DNA of 64,000 bases. Source: Frankia umida. Lineage in GTDB: Bacteria > Actinomycetota > Actinomycetes > Frankiales > Frankiaceae. The position numbers were made by a program, and so were the translations under genes. The stretch spans positions 62,001 to 126,000 of the forward strand of contig NZ_JALKFT010000016.1 of the NCBI RefSeq assembly GCF_023242945.1, given 5' to 3'. The stretch's first letter is position 1, and every line of letters starts with the position of its first letter. The notes below the pieces were generated by a model. It had not been told where the DNA came from. It made no database searches and worked only from the letters and a program-made list of their open reading frames with translations. Shown here one piece after another: positions 33,027-41,008 of the stretch.

Positions 33027-33620
33027 ATGAGCGCGGGGGATCGGACGGCCGGCCACACCGCACCACGACCGGCGGTGGGTGGGGTGGATGTCTTCGTGTC
33101 GTATACGGGGGCGGATGAGGGGTGGGCGACGTGGGTCGCCGAGGTGTTGGAAGCCGCGGGTCAGGTGGTGCGGATCCAGGCGTGGGACTCCCCGGCGGGG
33201 GAGAACTTCGTGGTGTGGATCAGTGAGCAGATGGAGGCTGCGGCGCGGACGGTCGCGGTCTGCTCGCCGGCGTATTTCGTGTCGCACTGGTGCACCCAGG
33301 AATGGTCCGGGGCGCTGGCCGGGCGGAAACTGACCCCGCTGCGGGTCGCGGACTGTGCGATCCCGGCGGTGCTGGGCACGATCGGCTACCGGGATCTGCA
33401 CGGCGTCGACGAGCCCACCGCACGACGCCGGCTCCTCGAAGCGGTTGGGGTGGCCGCCCCGGCCCGGGTCTCGGCCGGTTTCCCCGGCGGGGTACCAGGA
33501 CAGGCCCTCCCCCGGAGTTATCTGGCGGTCGAGGCTCTGGCCGGCAGTGGAGACGCGGGCGTAGCCGGTGAGGGCGGGTTCGAGAGCGAGCGGATCATCG
33601 AGGCCGACCCCGATGGGTAG
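33027..33620 (+). CDS. TIR-domain protein (short, possibly truncated)
   Basis: 197 residues from ATG 33027. Residues 15-130 form a TIR domain: VDVFVSYTGADEGWATWVAE, IQAWDSPAGENFVVWISEQM, RTVAVCSPAYFVSHWCTQEW. The Glu of WISEQMEAAAR matches the catalytic Glu position of TIR NADases. The C-terminal 60 residues are low-complexity. Related TIR proteins usually continue into NB-ARC, TPR or other sensor domains, so this one may have lost its sensor or work with a separate partner such as the divergent hypothetical. An anti-phage function is possible but unproven. Confidence 0.75.
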   Translation: MSAGDRTAGHTAPRPAVGGVDVFVSYTGADEGWATWVAEVLEAAGQVVRIQAWDSPAGENFVVWISEQMEAAARTVAVCSPAYFVSHWCTQEWSGALAGRKLTPLRVADCAIPAVLGTIGYRDLHGVDEPTARRRLLEAVGVAAPARVSAGFPGGVPGQALPRSYLAVEALAGSGDAGVAGEGGFESERIIEADPDG

Positions 33621-33815
33621 ATCACCATGCACCACGATCGGAGCGCGGCGAGCAGGTCCAACGCGCCGCTGATCGCACTGGCTGTCTCGGTGGAAATGAG
33701 CCGGGCGCGGAGCAGGGGTTGGATGAGGAGGATAGATCACCCGGCCGGTCGGTCGGCGCGCACGGCGTCACCCGTGAGAATCCCGTGGTCGGACGGGGTG
33801 GCGGGACGTGAGAGG

Positions 33816-34622
33816 TCAGTGGTCGGACGGGGCGGCGGGTTCGTGGGCTTCGCCGTCGGGGCTGGCGATGACGACGGTGTAGCCGTCGGGGTCGCGCAGC
33901 CACAGCTCGCGGTGGGCGGGGCCGTTGCCCTCCCCCGGCGGCGGATTGCGCACGGGGCCGCGGACCACCTCGGCGCCGAGCGCGGCCGCGCGGGTGACGA
34001 CACCGTCGAAGTCGGACGTCTCGCCGAACCAGAGGAGCATGCCGTTGCCGACCGGCTGTGTGGCGTCGCGGATGCGGCCGTGGTCGTGTTCGGTCTCGTC
34101 CCGGTGCAGTTGCAGGACGAGGGTGCCGTCGGCGAGCAGCCGCTCGTAGTGCGGCCCGCCATGGTCGCTGACCAGGCCAAGCAGCTCCTGATACCACCGG
34201 CTGGCCGCCTCGACGTCACGCACCGCGATCAGCGTCTGCGGCTGTGTCACCCGTGCGGGTGCGACCAGCCCGATCCGGTTACCCGCCGGATCGTCGACCT
34301 CCGCCAGCCACCGCTCGCCCCCGTCCAGGTACGGCGCGGTGCGGACCACTCCCCCGCGTGCTGTGACCTGGTGCAACGTCCGATACAGGTCGTCGACGCA
34401 GAGCCACAGCAGCGCGCCGGCGTCCGTGGACGGCGTCCGCCGCGTCGTCCACTGGCCGATGAGGCCCGGTGCGGTGAACCCGTCCTGGCCGGTCTCGGTC
34501 GTCCAGCCGAACACCGCGCCGTAGAAGGCCGCGGACGCCGCCACCTCGACCGCTGGTAGCTGCAGGTAACCGAGCTGGCCGTGCCGCGGATGCCCGCCGC
34601 CGAAGCCGGTCGTGTCCGTCAT
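33816..34622 (-). CDS. Protein with two VOC (glyoxalase-like) domains
   Basis: 268 residues consisting of two vicinal-oxygen-chelate modules. The first begins LGYLQLPAVEVAASAAFYGA VFGWT and ends WLAEVDDPAGNRIGLV. The second runs TLIAVRDVEAASRWYQELLG to ELWLRDPDGYTVVIASPDG. Both show the usual beta-alpha-beta-beta-beta pattern with candidate metal ligands. Such proteins include bleomycin-resistance and CFP30B-like proteins; the substrate is not evident. It is monocistronic. Confidence 0.8.
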   Translation of the reverse strand: MTDTTGFGGGHPRHGQLGYLQLPAVEVAASAAFYGAVFGWTTETGQDGFTAPGLIGQWTTRRTPSTDAGALLWLCVDDLYRTLHQVTARGGVVRTAPYLDGGERWLAEVDDPAGNRIGLVAPARVTQPQTLIAVRDVEAASRWYQELLGLVSDHGGPHYERLLADGTLVLQLHRDETEHDHGRIRDATQPVGNGMLLWFGETSDFDGVVTRAAALGAEVVRGPVRNPPPGEGNGPAHRELWLRDPDGYTVVIASPDGEAHEPAAPSDH

Positions 34623-34707
34623 GGGGGCAGCCTCCCATGAGACGTACCGGCTCGTTCGCGATCTACATCCGTCAGATCATTTTATGAGCATTAGCTGCGC
34701 GGGATGC

Positions 34708-34730
34708 CGTCAACACCGTTGATTATCTTG
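34708..34730. repeat. Dispersed 23-bp palindromic element, copy B
   Basis: Identical over 23 bp to copy A at 25325-25347. It lies between the divergently transcribed VOC gene and the membrane-protein gene, 46 bp before the operator at 34776. Confidence 0.85.
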
Positions 34731-34775
34731 ATAGCCAGTCGACGGCGCCGGCTCTCACCAGGGAACTTGCCATCC

Positions 34776-34810
34776 TGGAAAGTTGGGCCATACTTTCCAC
34801 TATGGAAAGT
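34776..34810. promoter_or_regulatory. Triple half-site operator overlapping a start codon
   Basis: Three copies of the same 8-bp half-site occur: tggaaagt at 34776, its reverse complement actttcca at 34792 and tggaaagt again at 34803. The third covers the ATG at 34802. The winged-helix regulator encoded in the same operon (35369) is the obvious candidate to bind here and repress its own unit. Confidence 0.75.
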
Positions 34811-35368
34811 TCGCATGTTCCCAGTCCCGACGACGCGGCCGCGGCACTGCTGGCGGCCGAGCGTTCGCAGGCGGATCTCGTGGCGGGGCTGCGGCTCCCC
34901 CGCGGGTTCCTGCCGAGCCTCGCGGCGGCGATCGCGGTGCAGATCCTGACCGCGGCGATCGTGGTCGTGGTCAACGACGGGGTGGCCCAGAGCGTCGCCC
35001 TGCTGGGAGCCGCGCTGTTCGTGCTGGTCGCGGCCGTGCAGCTGGTGCGGTTCCGGCGGGTGAACGGCGCGTGGGTCGCGGGGCTCGCCCATCAGGTGAT
35101 GCTCGGCTGCACCACGTGGTCGACCCTGGCCTACGGCGGCGGTCTGGCCGGCGCGGCGTGGGCCGGATTCGCCGACCGGTGGTGGCTCGCCGTGCTCTGC
35201 GCCGCGGCCGGCGGGGCCGGTTATGCGGCGAGTGGGGCACTGTGGATCCGTCGTTACCGCGGCGACCCGCAGGGCCACACCCAGCTCACCGCGCCGTGGA
35301 CGGCCGCGGCCGCCGCCCTGGTCCTGCTCGCCGCCGCCGGGCTGGGCCTGCTGCTGCTGGCCGGCTGA
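34802..35368 (+). CDS. Membrane protein co-transcribed with a regulator
   Basis: 188 residues. A polar N-terminus (about 35 residues) leads to four hydrophobic helices: LPSLAAAIAVQILTAAIVVV, VALLGAALFVLVAAVQLVRF, WWLAVLCAAAGGAGYAASGA and a Leu/Ala-rich C-terminal helix. No family name is supported. Its stop codon is immediately followed by the ATG of the regulator gene, and its own ATG lies inside the operator, so expression is probably under direct control of that regulator. Confidence 0.7.
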   Translation: MESSHVPSPDDAAAALLAAERSQADLVAGLRLPRGFLPSLAAAIAVQILTAAIVVVVNDGVAQSVALLGAALFVLVAAVQLVRFRRVNGAWVAGLAHQVMLGCTTWSTLAYGGGLAGAAWAGFADRWWLAVLCAAAGGAGYAASGALWIRRYRGDPQGHTQLTAPWTAAAAALVLLAAAGLGLLLLAG

Positions 35369-35689
35369 ATGTCCACGCCATCCACGCCCCACGCGGCATC
35401 CGACATGGGTCTGGACGCGCTGCTGAACGCCCCGGTGCGGCTACGGCTCGCGAGCCTGCTCGCCGCCGTGTCCGAGCTGGAGTTCGTGACGCTGCGCGAG
35501 GCTCTGGGTGTCAGCGACTCCGTCCTGTCCAAGCAGGTCACGGCGCTGACCCAGGCCGGCTACGCCCGCAGCCGCAAGGGCACCCACCAGGACCGTCGCA
35601 CCACCTGGATAGCCCTGACCCGCCCAGGCCACGAAGCCCTGCGCGCCCACGTCGCCGCTCTGCGCGCCATCATCGCCGACGTCGACTGA
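35369..35689 (+). CDS. Winged-helix transcriptional regulator (MarR/ArsR-like)
   Basis: 106 residues with one winged helix: MGLDALLNAPVRLRLASLLA, LREALGVSDSVLSKQVTALT (recognition helix), GYARSRKGTHQDRRTTWIAL (wing), and a dimerising C-terminal helix. This is the HTH_27-type regulator frequently paired with a small membrane protein in actinomycetes. It probably binds the TGGAAAGT/ACTTTCCA half-sites ahead of the operon. The effector is unknown. Confidence 0.82.
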   Translation: MSTPSTPHAASDMGLDALLNAPVRLRLASLLAAVSELEFVTLREALGVSDSVLSKQVTALTQAGYARSRKGTHQDRRTTWIALTRPGHEALRAHVAALRAIIADVD

Positions 35690-35828
35690 GCCGCGCGGGC
35701 GTTGCCGCGTGGGTGTTCCCGGAGCCTTCTCCGAGTGATCGCCCGCGCGGTCACCGGCGCGGTCCGAGCTCCCGGCCACGACCGTTCACCGCCGCCCGGC
35801 CGGGGACCGCGCCGGCTGACGCGGCCGG

Positions 35829-36827
35829 TCAGCGAAAGCGGCCGACAGCGCCGTACATGTTGACCTGGCTGTCCGCCAGACCGGCGGTGGCGATACCCGA
35901 GGGGTCGTCGGCGAGGAAGTCGTCGATCTCCGCCTCGGTGAGGCCGTCCTCGTCGACACCGGTGCCCGCCACTGTCGTCGTCCTACCGGGGACGACAGTG
36001 GCACCCGCGGCGCCCGCGGGTGCGGTGTCGGGGCGCCAGCGGTGGACGGGGACGATGCCGGGATCGACCAGCTCGAGGCCGTCGAAGAAGCGGGCGAACT
36101 CGTCCCGGCGGCGCAGCTGCACGGCGATGCCACCGGCCCGGTAGGCCGCGGCCCCCTGCTCGCTGATGGCCGGGGCGAAGTCGGGGGTGCCGTGGCTGAC
36201 GACGAGACAGCTGCCCGCGGGCAGGGCGTCCAGCAGCCGGCGCACGAGGGTGAACGGTTCGCCGGTCTCGGTGTCGGGCAGGAAGTGCAGGATCGCCAGC
36301 ACCGACAGGGCCACCGGCTGGGACAGGTCGAGGGTGTCCCGAAGTTCGGGGGCGGCCAGGATCGCGTCGATGTCGCGCAGGTCGGCGTCCAGGTAGGCGG
36401 TGCGCCCGGCGGGGGTGCTGGTCAGCAGCGCCCGGGCGTGGGCGAGGACCAGCGGATCGTTGTCGACGTAGACGACCCGGGCGTCCGGCGTGATGGCCTG
36501 GGCGACCTCGTGCAGGTTCGGCGAGGTCGGGATGCCGGTGCCGATGTCGAGGAACTGGCGGATACCGGCCTCGGCGGCCAGGTAGCGCGCGGCGCGGACC
36601 AGGAACGCCCGGTTCGCCCGGATCGCCCGGGCGATGTCGGGGGCACCGGCCATCGCTCGCTGGCCGGCCTCCCGGTCGGCGGGGAAGTTGTCCTTACCGC
36701 CGAGGAAGTAGTCGTACATCCGCGCCGTGTGCGGCTGGTCGGTCTTCAGATCCACTGGTTTCCGCTCCCCCGCGCGTGGACGAATCCACGCCATCCGTCC
36801 ACCGGCACCCACACCACCGTCAGCCAT
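35829..36827 (-). CDS. DUF574-type S-adenosyl methyltransferase (copy 2)
   Basis: 332 residues from ATG 36827 (AAGGGG upstream). It has all marks of the family: TDQPHTARMYDYFLGGKDNF, YLAAEAGIRQFLDIGTGIPT, VVYVDNDPLVLAHARALL and SVLAILHFLPDTE. Compared with the copy at 14832 it carries an insertion of about 40 residues near the C-terminus (GAAGATVVPGRTTTVAGTG and DGLTEAEIDDFLADDPS). The frame is open another 516 bp upstream, but that DNA has no homology and weak coding signal. Substrate unknown. Confidence 0.88.
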   Translation of the reverse strand: MADGGVGAGGRMAWIRPRAGERKPVDLKTDQPHTARMYDYFLGGKDNFPADREAGQRAMAGAPDIARAIRANRAFLVRAARYLAAEAGIRQFLDIGTGIPTSPNLHEVAQAITPDARVVYVDNDPLVLAHARALLTSTPAGRTAYLDADLRDIDAILAAPELRDTLDLSQPVALSVLAILHFLPDTETGEPFTLVRRLLDALPAGSCLVVSHGTPDFAPAISEQGAAAYRAGGIAVQLRRRDEFARFFDGLELVDPGIVPVHRWRPDTAPAGAAGATVVPGRTTTVAGTGVDEDGLTEAEIDDFLADDPSGIATAGLADSQVNMYGAVGRFR

Positions 36828-37227
36828 CGCCGCCCCTTCGCCCCGCTCGCCGCCCGCAGCGCACGACCACCCGCGACGCTGTGCGGACGGACCGCTGCCG
36901 GGACGCATCTCGTAGACCGAAGACGAACAACTCGTTCGCTTAAGGCAACCGTACCGGTTCGGTACCCATCGCATCGAGGAGCCCTCCCTGCCCGCCCCTG
37001 TGCGCCAGGCAGGTCGTGCACCCTGCCACCGGAAGGGCGGGTTCCCCATGATCCGAGCGTTCGTTCTCCGCACCCGGAAGGCTGCTCGCCGACAAGAATG
37101 ACTCTGCGGCCAGCAGATCCTTTCTGGCCGCGACGAACCATCCACGCGGATCCAGGCTCGAAAGTCGATAACATGTTTTCGACTTCCGGGAGTCCGACGC
37201 CCGGGATAACTCTGGGCGGGGGCTGGA
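36828..37227. other. 400-bp divergent promoter region
   Basis: Lies between the DUF574 methyltransferase and the sensor kinase. No gene was recognised. It contains gtaccg/cggtac inverted around gtt (36951-36965) and the inverted repeat at 37162-37185. Confidence 0.5.
37162..37185. promoter_or_regulatory. Inverted repeat upstream of the two-component operon
   Basis: aagtcga and tcgactt are exact 7-bp arms around a 10-bp AT-rich centre, ending 43 bp before the kinase start. It may be the binding site of the co-encoded LuxR-type response regulator or part of the promoter. Confidence 0.6.
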
Positions 37228-39096
37228 GTGAGGGTGTACACGGGGGCCGGTGAGCCGGCCCCCACAGCATGGGCAACAACCGGCGCGGTGTTTGTGTTCG
37301 TGCTGGTGGGGGCGCTCTTCGGCACGGTGGGCCTGACCGGCAAAGTCGCCGATGGCTCACATCATCCACTTGATGTGGCGCTTGGTGCGGCCGGTGGGCT
37401 GTTGTTCCTGGTCGCCGGGGTGGTAGGCCATCTTCGGCGGCCGGAAAACCGGACCGGTCTCCTCATGACGCTCGTTGGCGTCGGGTTCTTCGGAGAGGAT
37501 CTGCGGTTTTCCCATACACCTGTGGTGTGCACGCTGGGATATCTGCTGCCGCGGGCATCGGGTGGCATCCTCGTTCATCTGGTCCTTGCCTTTCCGAGCG
37601 GGCGGCTGCGGACGTGGGAGCGGCGCTGGGTCGCCGGTGTCGGCTACGGCGCCGCGTTCGGGCTGACCGGCATCGAGGCTCTGTTCACCGGGCCGACCCT
37701 GGGGGAGGCCGTACACGCGAACCTGCTCCTGGTGGCGGACCTGCCCACGGTGGCGATCGTCCTCGACCAGGCGGTGCAACGGGTCGGCGCCGCCGTCGCA
37801 GTGGCGGTGTGTGTCCTGCTGGCCCGGCAGTGGCGCGACGCGGGGCCGCCAACCCGTCGGCTGCTGACCCCGGTGTTTGTCACCGGCCTGGTCGGCGGCG
37901 CGTCGACACTGGTCAGTGGGCTCTTCGACGCCTACGCGAAGACACCGCTCGCGTTGCAGGCGGTGTACTGGGCTGCGTTCGCGTTGCTACCAGCGGGATT
38001 TCTCAGCGGCCTGTTGCGACTGCGGCTGCGCCACGGCGCGGTCGGCGAGCTGCTGGCGCGCATGGCCGATCCGGCCTGTGCCGGCGACCTCGGCGGCGTG
38101 CTCGCCAACACGTTGGGCGATCCGACCCTGCAGGTGGCTCTCTGGCAGGCCGACCCGGGCCGCTACGTGGATACCGCGGGACGCAGGGTGGTCCTCCCGC
38201 TGACCGATCCGTCCCGGGCACACCGGCTCATTCACCACGGGGAGCAGCCGATCGCGGTCCTGGTGTGTGACGCGGCGCTGTCCGAGGAACCGCGTCTGCT
38301 CGACGCGGTCGCCGAGGCTCTGCGACTCACCCTGGCTCACCAGCAGCTGACCGCGGTGGTCCGTGATGTGCGTCGGCGGGCTGTGGCCACGACCGACAGC
38401 GAGCGACGTCGATGGGAACGGGATCTGCACGACGGCGCCCAGCACCATCTGGTCATGGCGCTGTGGACGTTGCGCGAGGGACATCGCCAGCTCGGCGAGC
38501 CGTTGCCTCCCGAGGTCGCGGCCCTGCTCCAGCGCAGCGCCGACCAGCTCGACGAGGTTCTCGGCGCCCTGCGCGACCTTGCCCGGCGTATCCATCCGGT
38601 GCTGCTCGGCGATGCCGGGCTCGTCCCCGCCGTACGGGCCCTGCTCGAACGCACACCGCTGAGGGTCACCCTCGAGGTAGGGGTGGACCACCGCGACGGG
38701 GTCCCATCCCCCAGATCGGCACCTGCCGCCGTCTCCCGCCGGGCGACACACGGCACACCGAACGGCGGACCGGGCGGCCTGGCGGTCAGCTGCCTGGAAC
38801 TGCCCCGGCTCGCCGAGGACATCGAGGCCGCGGCCTACTTCGTGATCGCCGAAGCCCTCACCAACGTCGTCAAACACGCGGCGGCCCGAACCGCCACCGT
38901 CGCGATCACGTATCGGCCCGGCCCGCGGCTCCTGATCGTCGAGGTGACCGATGACGGGGTCGGCGGCGCGGACGCCAGCCTCGGCACGGGCCTGCGCGGC
39001 CTGCACGATCGCGTAGGCGCCCTGGGCGGTCAGCTTGTCGTGACCAGCCGTCCCCGCAGCGGCACCCTGGTGCGGGCAACGATCCCCGATGCCTGA
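37228..39096 (+). CDS. Sensor histidine kinase, NarL/DesK-type
   Basis: 622 residues. Seven or more hydrophobic segments occupy residues 15-260, making a membrane sensor. The phosphorylation region reads SERRRWERDLHDGAQHHLVM with the conserved His in DLHDGAQ (about residue 401). The ATP-binding domain has EALTNVVKHAAARTATVAIT (N-box) and VTDDGVGGADASLGTGLRGL (G-box). This is a HisKA_3 kinase, which signals to LuxR-type response regulators; the partner is the next gene, overlapping by 8 bp. The stimulus is unknown. Either GTG 37228 or 37234 may be the start. Confidence 0.88.
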   Translation: MRVYTGAGEPAPTAWATTGAVFVFVLVGALFGTVGLTGKVADGSHHPLDVALGAAGGLLFLVAGVVGHLRRPENRTGLLMTLVGVGFFGEDLRFSHTPVVCTLGYLLPRASGGILVHLVLAFPSGRLRTWERRWVAGVGYGAAFGLTGIEALFTGPTLGEAVHANLLLVADLPTVAIVLDQAVQRVGAAVAVAVCVLLARQWRDAGPPTRRLLTPVFVTGLVGGASTLVSGLFDAYAKTPLALQAVYWAAFALLPAGFLSGLLRLRLRHGAVGELLARMADPACAGDLGGVLANTLGDPTLQVALWQADPGRYVDTAGRRVVLPLTDPSRAHRLIHHGEQPIAVLVCDAALSEEPRLLDAVAEALRLTLAHQQLTAVVRDVRRRAVATTDSERRRWERDLHDGAQHHLVMALWTLREGHRQLGEPLPPEVAALLQRSADQLDEVLGALRDLARRIHPVLLGDAGLVPAVRALLERTPLRVTLEVGVDHRDGVPSPRSAPAAVSRRATHGTPNGGPGGLAVSCLELPRLAEDIEAAAYFVIAEALTNVVKHAAARTATVAITYRPGPRLLIVEVTDDGVGGADASLGTGLRGLHDRVGALGGQLVVTSRPRSGTLVRATIPDA

Positions 39097-39775
39097 GCCT
39101 GACGCCCAGCACGTCGCACGGGCCACGACAGTGGTGCTGGCCGACGACGCGGCCCTGTTCCGCCAGGCCATCGGGGTGCTGCTGGAGTCGCACGGCCTGC
39201 GGGTCGTGGCCCAGGTGAGCGATGCCGCCCGGTTGCGTGACGCGGTGTCGGCCATGCTCCCGGACGTGGCGATCGTCGACATTCGGATGTCGCCGACGGA
39301 TCGCCTCGCCGGACTGCGGGCAGCGGTGGAGCTGCGCGCCCGCCACCCCGAGGTCGGGATTCTGCTGCTGTCCCAGCATCTGGAGTCGCACTATCTCGAC
39401 GTTCTGTTCCCTTCCGGCGCGTGTGGTGTCGGCTACCTGCACAAGGACCGGGTCACCGGTGGCGAGGCCTTCGTCGACGCGGTGCGCCAGATCGCCACGG
39501 GACGCAATGTCATCGACCCGGCGGTCGTCGATCTGATGATCGCCCACCGGGACCGCCAGGGCGGCCTGCCCGATCTTGCCCGGCAGGAGCGCGCGGTGCT
39601 CGCGCTGATGGCCGAGGGCCGATCCAACCAGGCGATCGGCAACCAGCTGAACCTGGGGAGGCGGACGGTGGAGAGCCACATCAGCACGATCTTCACCAAG
39701 CTTGGTCTCGCGCAGGCACCCGACGATCACCGCCGGGTTCTCGCTGTCCTCGCCCACCTGCGCGCCCACCCCTGA
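39089..39775 (+). CDS. LuxR/NarL-type response regulator
   Basis: 228 residues. The receiver domain has the acidic pair in VVLADDAALFRQAIGVLLES, the phospho-acceptor Asp in VAIVDIRMSPTD (about residue 65) and the Lys in GYLHKDRV (about 118). The C-terminal helix-turn-helix is DLARQERAVLALMAEGRSNQ with NLGRRTVESHISTIFTKLGL. It overlaps the kinase gene by 8 bp and should bind promoter DNA as a phosphorylated dimer, perhaps at the inverted repeat ahead of the operon. Confidence 0.9.
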   Translation: MPEPDAQHVARATTVVLADDAALFRQAIGVLLESHGLRVVAQVSDAARLRDAVSAMLPDVAIVDIRMSPTDRLAGLRAAVELRARHPEVGILLLSQHLESHYLDVLFPSGACGVGYLHKDRVTGGEAFVDAVRQIATGRNVIDPAVVDLMIAHRDRQGGLPDLARQERAVLALMAEGRSNQAIGNQLNLGRRTVESHISTIFTKLGLAQAPDDHRRVLAVLAHLRAHP

Positions 39776-39886
39776 CCGCGCGACACCGCCCCACCTTCCA
39801 CGATCGCGCAACCGTGCTGGCACGGATGCGGCGCCGCACCGGTCAGCGGATTCTCCTGGCACACATCGTGAACGGAGGTTCATGCC

Positions 39887-39946
39887 ATGACAGGGACGGC
39901 GTCCACCCCCCTCGGCTCGGCCGGGTCCGACCGGCGTGGCCGATGA
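39887..39946 (+). CDS. Possible 19-codon leader peptide
   Basis: An ATG with GGAGG 8 nt upstream opens MTGTASTPLGSAGSDRRGR and stops at 39946, where ATGA overlaps the start of the following gene. The good ribosome-binding site belongs to this short frame, not to the main gene, so it may load ribosomes for coupled translation. A sequencing or real frameshift joining the two is an alternative. Confidence 0.4.
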   Translation: MTGTASTPLGSAGSDRRGR

Positions 39947-40806
39947 CCACGGGAGCACCCACCGGCCGCCGCGGCGAGCTGGCGGAGTTCGGTGCGACCG
40001 TTGGCAAGATCGCCTGGTCGATCGTGGGGGCGATAGTCGCGGCGATCGTGACCACTCCGTTCAACGGCCAGCCTGTGCACCTGACCGCGGTGGCCGTCGG
40101 CGCCGGCATCACCGCGCTGATCACCGAACGTGGCCACCGGCCCGGGACCGTGGTGCTGATCGCCCTGTTCGCCTGGATCGCCACCTGCGGAGGCGCCACC
40201 GCGCTCGCCGAGAAGTGGCCGGGACTCCACGGCAGCGTGCCGACCCTCGCCCCACCTGATCCACCCGATCCGACGCCCACGCCGGACACCACCACCCCCA
40301 CGTCGGACCCCACCACGCCCCCACCCACCACGCCCCCACCCACCACGATCGCGAGACGCCCGATCGTCACCGCCAGCGTCACCTGCCCAGGCCCCTGCGA
40401 GCCGATCGTGGTCACCGGCGTTGGCAAAGTACCGGTCGCCATCACCAGTGTCGACTTCAGCGACAACGATGCCAGGACCTTCAGAATCACCCACAACGGG
40501 TGTGCGCACGTCATCGTGAAACCCACGGCCTCCTGCACCATCGACGTCGCCTTTACCGGCATCCCCGGCACCCGCACCAGCCGGGCGGTGCTCCGCGTCC
40601 ATGAGAAGGCGCTCCGCGACGACCCGAACGAGGTTGTCCTCACCGGTGCACCCGCCGTCACCGACCAGCCCACCGGCGGTGGAAACGGGCCATCCCCGAC
40701 CGACGGCCCCGGACCGACCGACGGCCCCGGACCGACCGGCACGCCGACCACCGGGCCAACCGCTGTCCTGGGCGCCGCAGGCGGCGGTACACGCGGCGGT
40801 AACTGA
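39943..40806 (+). CDS. Membrane-anchored protein with extracellular beta domain
   Basis: 287 residues. Two or three hydrophobic segments near the N-terminus (IAWSIVGAIVAAIVTTPF, VVLIALFAWIATCGGATAL) are followed by a Pro/Thr/Asp-rich linker. From about residue 140 to 230 there is a beta-sandwich of the choice-of-anchor-D type (VTCPGPCEPIVVTGVGKVPV, TFRITHNGCAHVIVKPTASC) with paired cysteines, and then a Gly/Pro-rich tail with two GPTDGP units. It is probably exposed outside the cell. It follows the two-component genes by 160 bp and may be a target of them. Function unknown. Confidence 0.65.
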   Translation: MTTGAPTGRRGELAEFGATVGKIAWSIVGAIVAAIVTTPFNGQPVHLTAVAVGAGITALITERGHRPGTVVLIALFAWIATCGGATALAEKWPGLHGSVPTLAPPDPPDPTPTPDTTTPTSDPTTPPPTTPPPTTIARRPIVTASVTCPGPCEPIVVTGVGKVPVAITSVDFSDNDARTFRITHNGCAHVIVKPTASCTIDVAFTGIPGTRTSRAVLRVHEKALRDDPNEVVLTGAPAVTDQPTGGGNGPSPTDGPGPTDGPGPTGTPTTGPTAVLGAAGGGTRGGN

Positions 40807-40851
40807 GCCCCATCGATAGCCGATCCGAACTCCACGGGGACGGCCGGAACT

Positions 40852-40874
40852 CGTCAACGTCGTTGATTATCTTG
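40852..40874. repeat. Dispersed 23-bp palindromic element, copy C
   Basis: Same as copies A and B except for two bases in the 3-bp palindrome centre and its flank. It directly adjoins the IS5-like transposase remnant. Confidence 0.8.
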
Positions 40875-40975
40875 ATCGCCCTCCAGGTGACCCGGTGTCG
40901 TGAGCGCGCACCCCCGCTTGAGGCGGTTGACAAACTGTTCGACGACTGTGAGGTGCTTGTACCGTTCAAGGCCTG
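40854..40975 (-). mobile_element. IS5-like transposase remnant (C-terminal piece)
   Basis: The minus strand reads GLERYKHLTVVEQFVNRLKR, the conserved C-terminal block of IS5-family DDE transposases (usually RYKxRNxVERxFNRLKxWRG), which includes the catalytic Glu helix. The frame then runs into the copy C palindrome and stops at 40854. The rest of the transposase is absent, and the upstream boundary is the end of lutC. Confidence 0.65.
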
Positions 40976-41008
40976 ACGTGACGGGCCTACGGGGGTCGCG
41001 GGAGCGGG

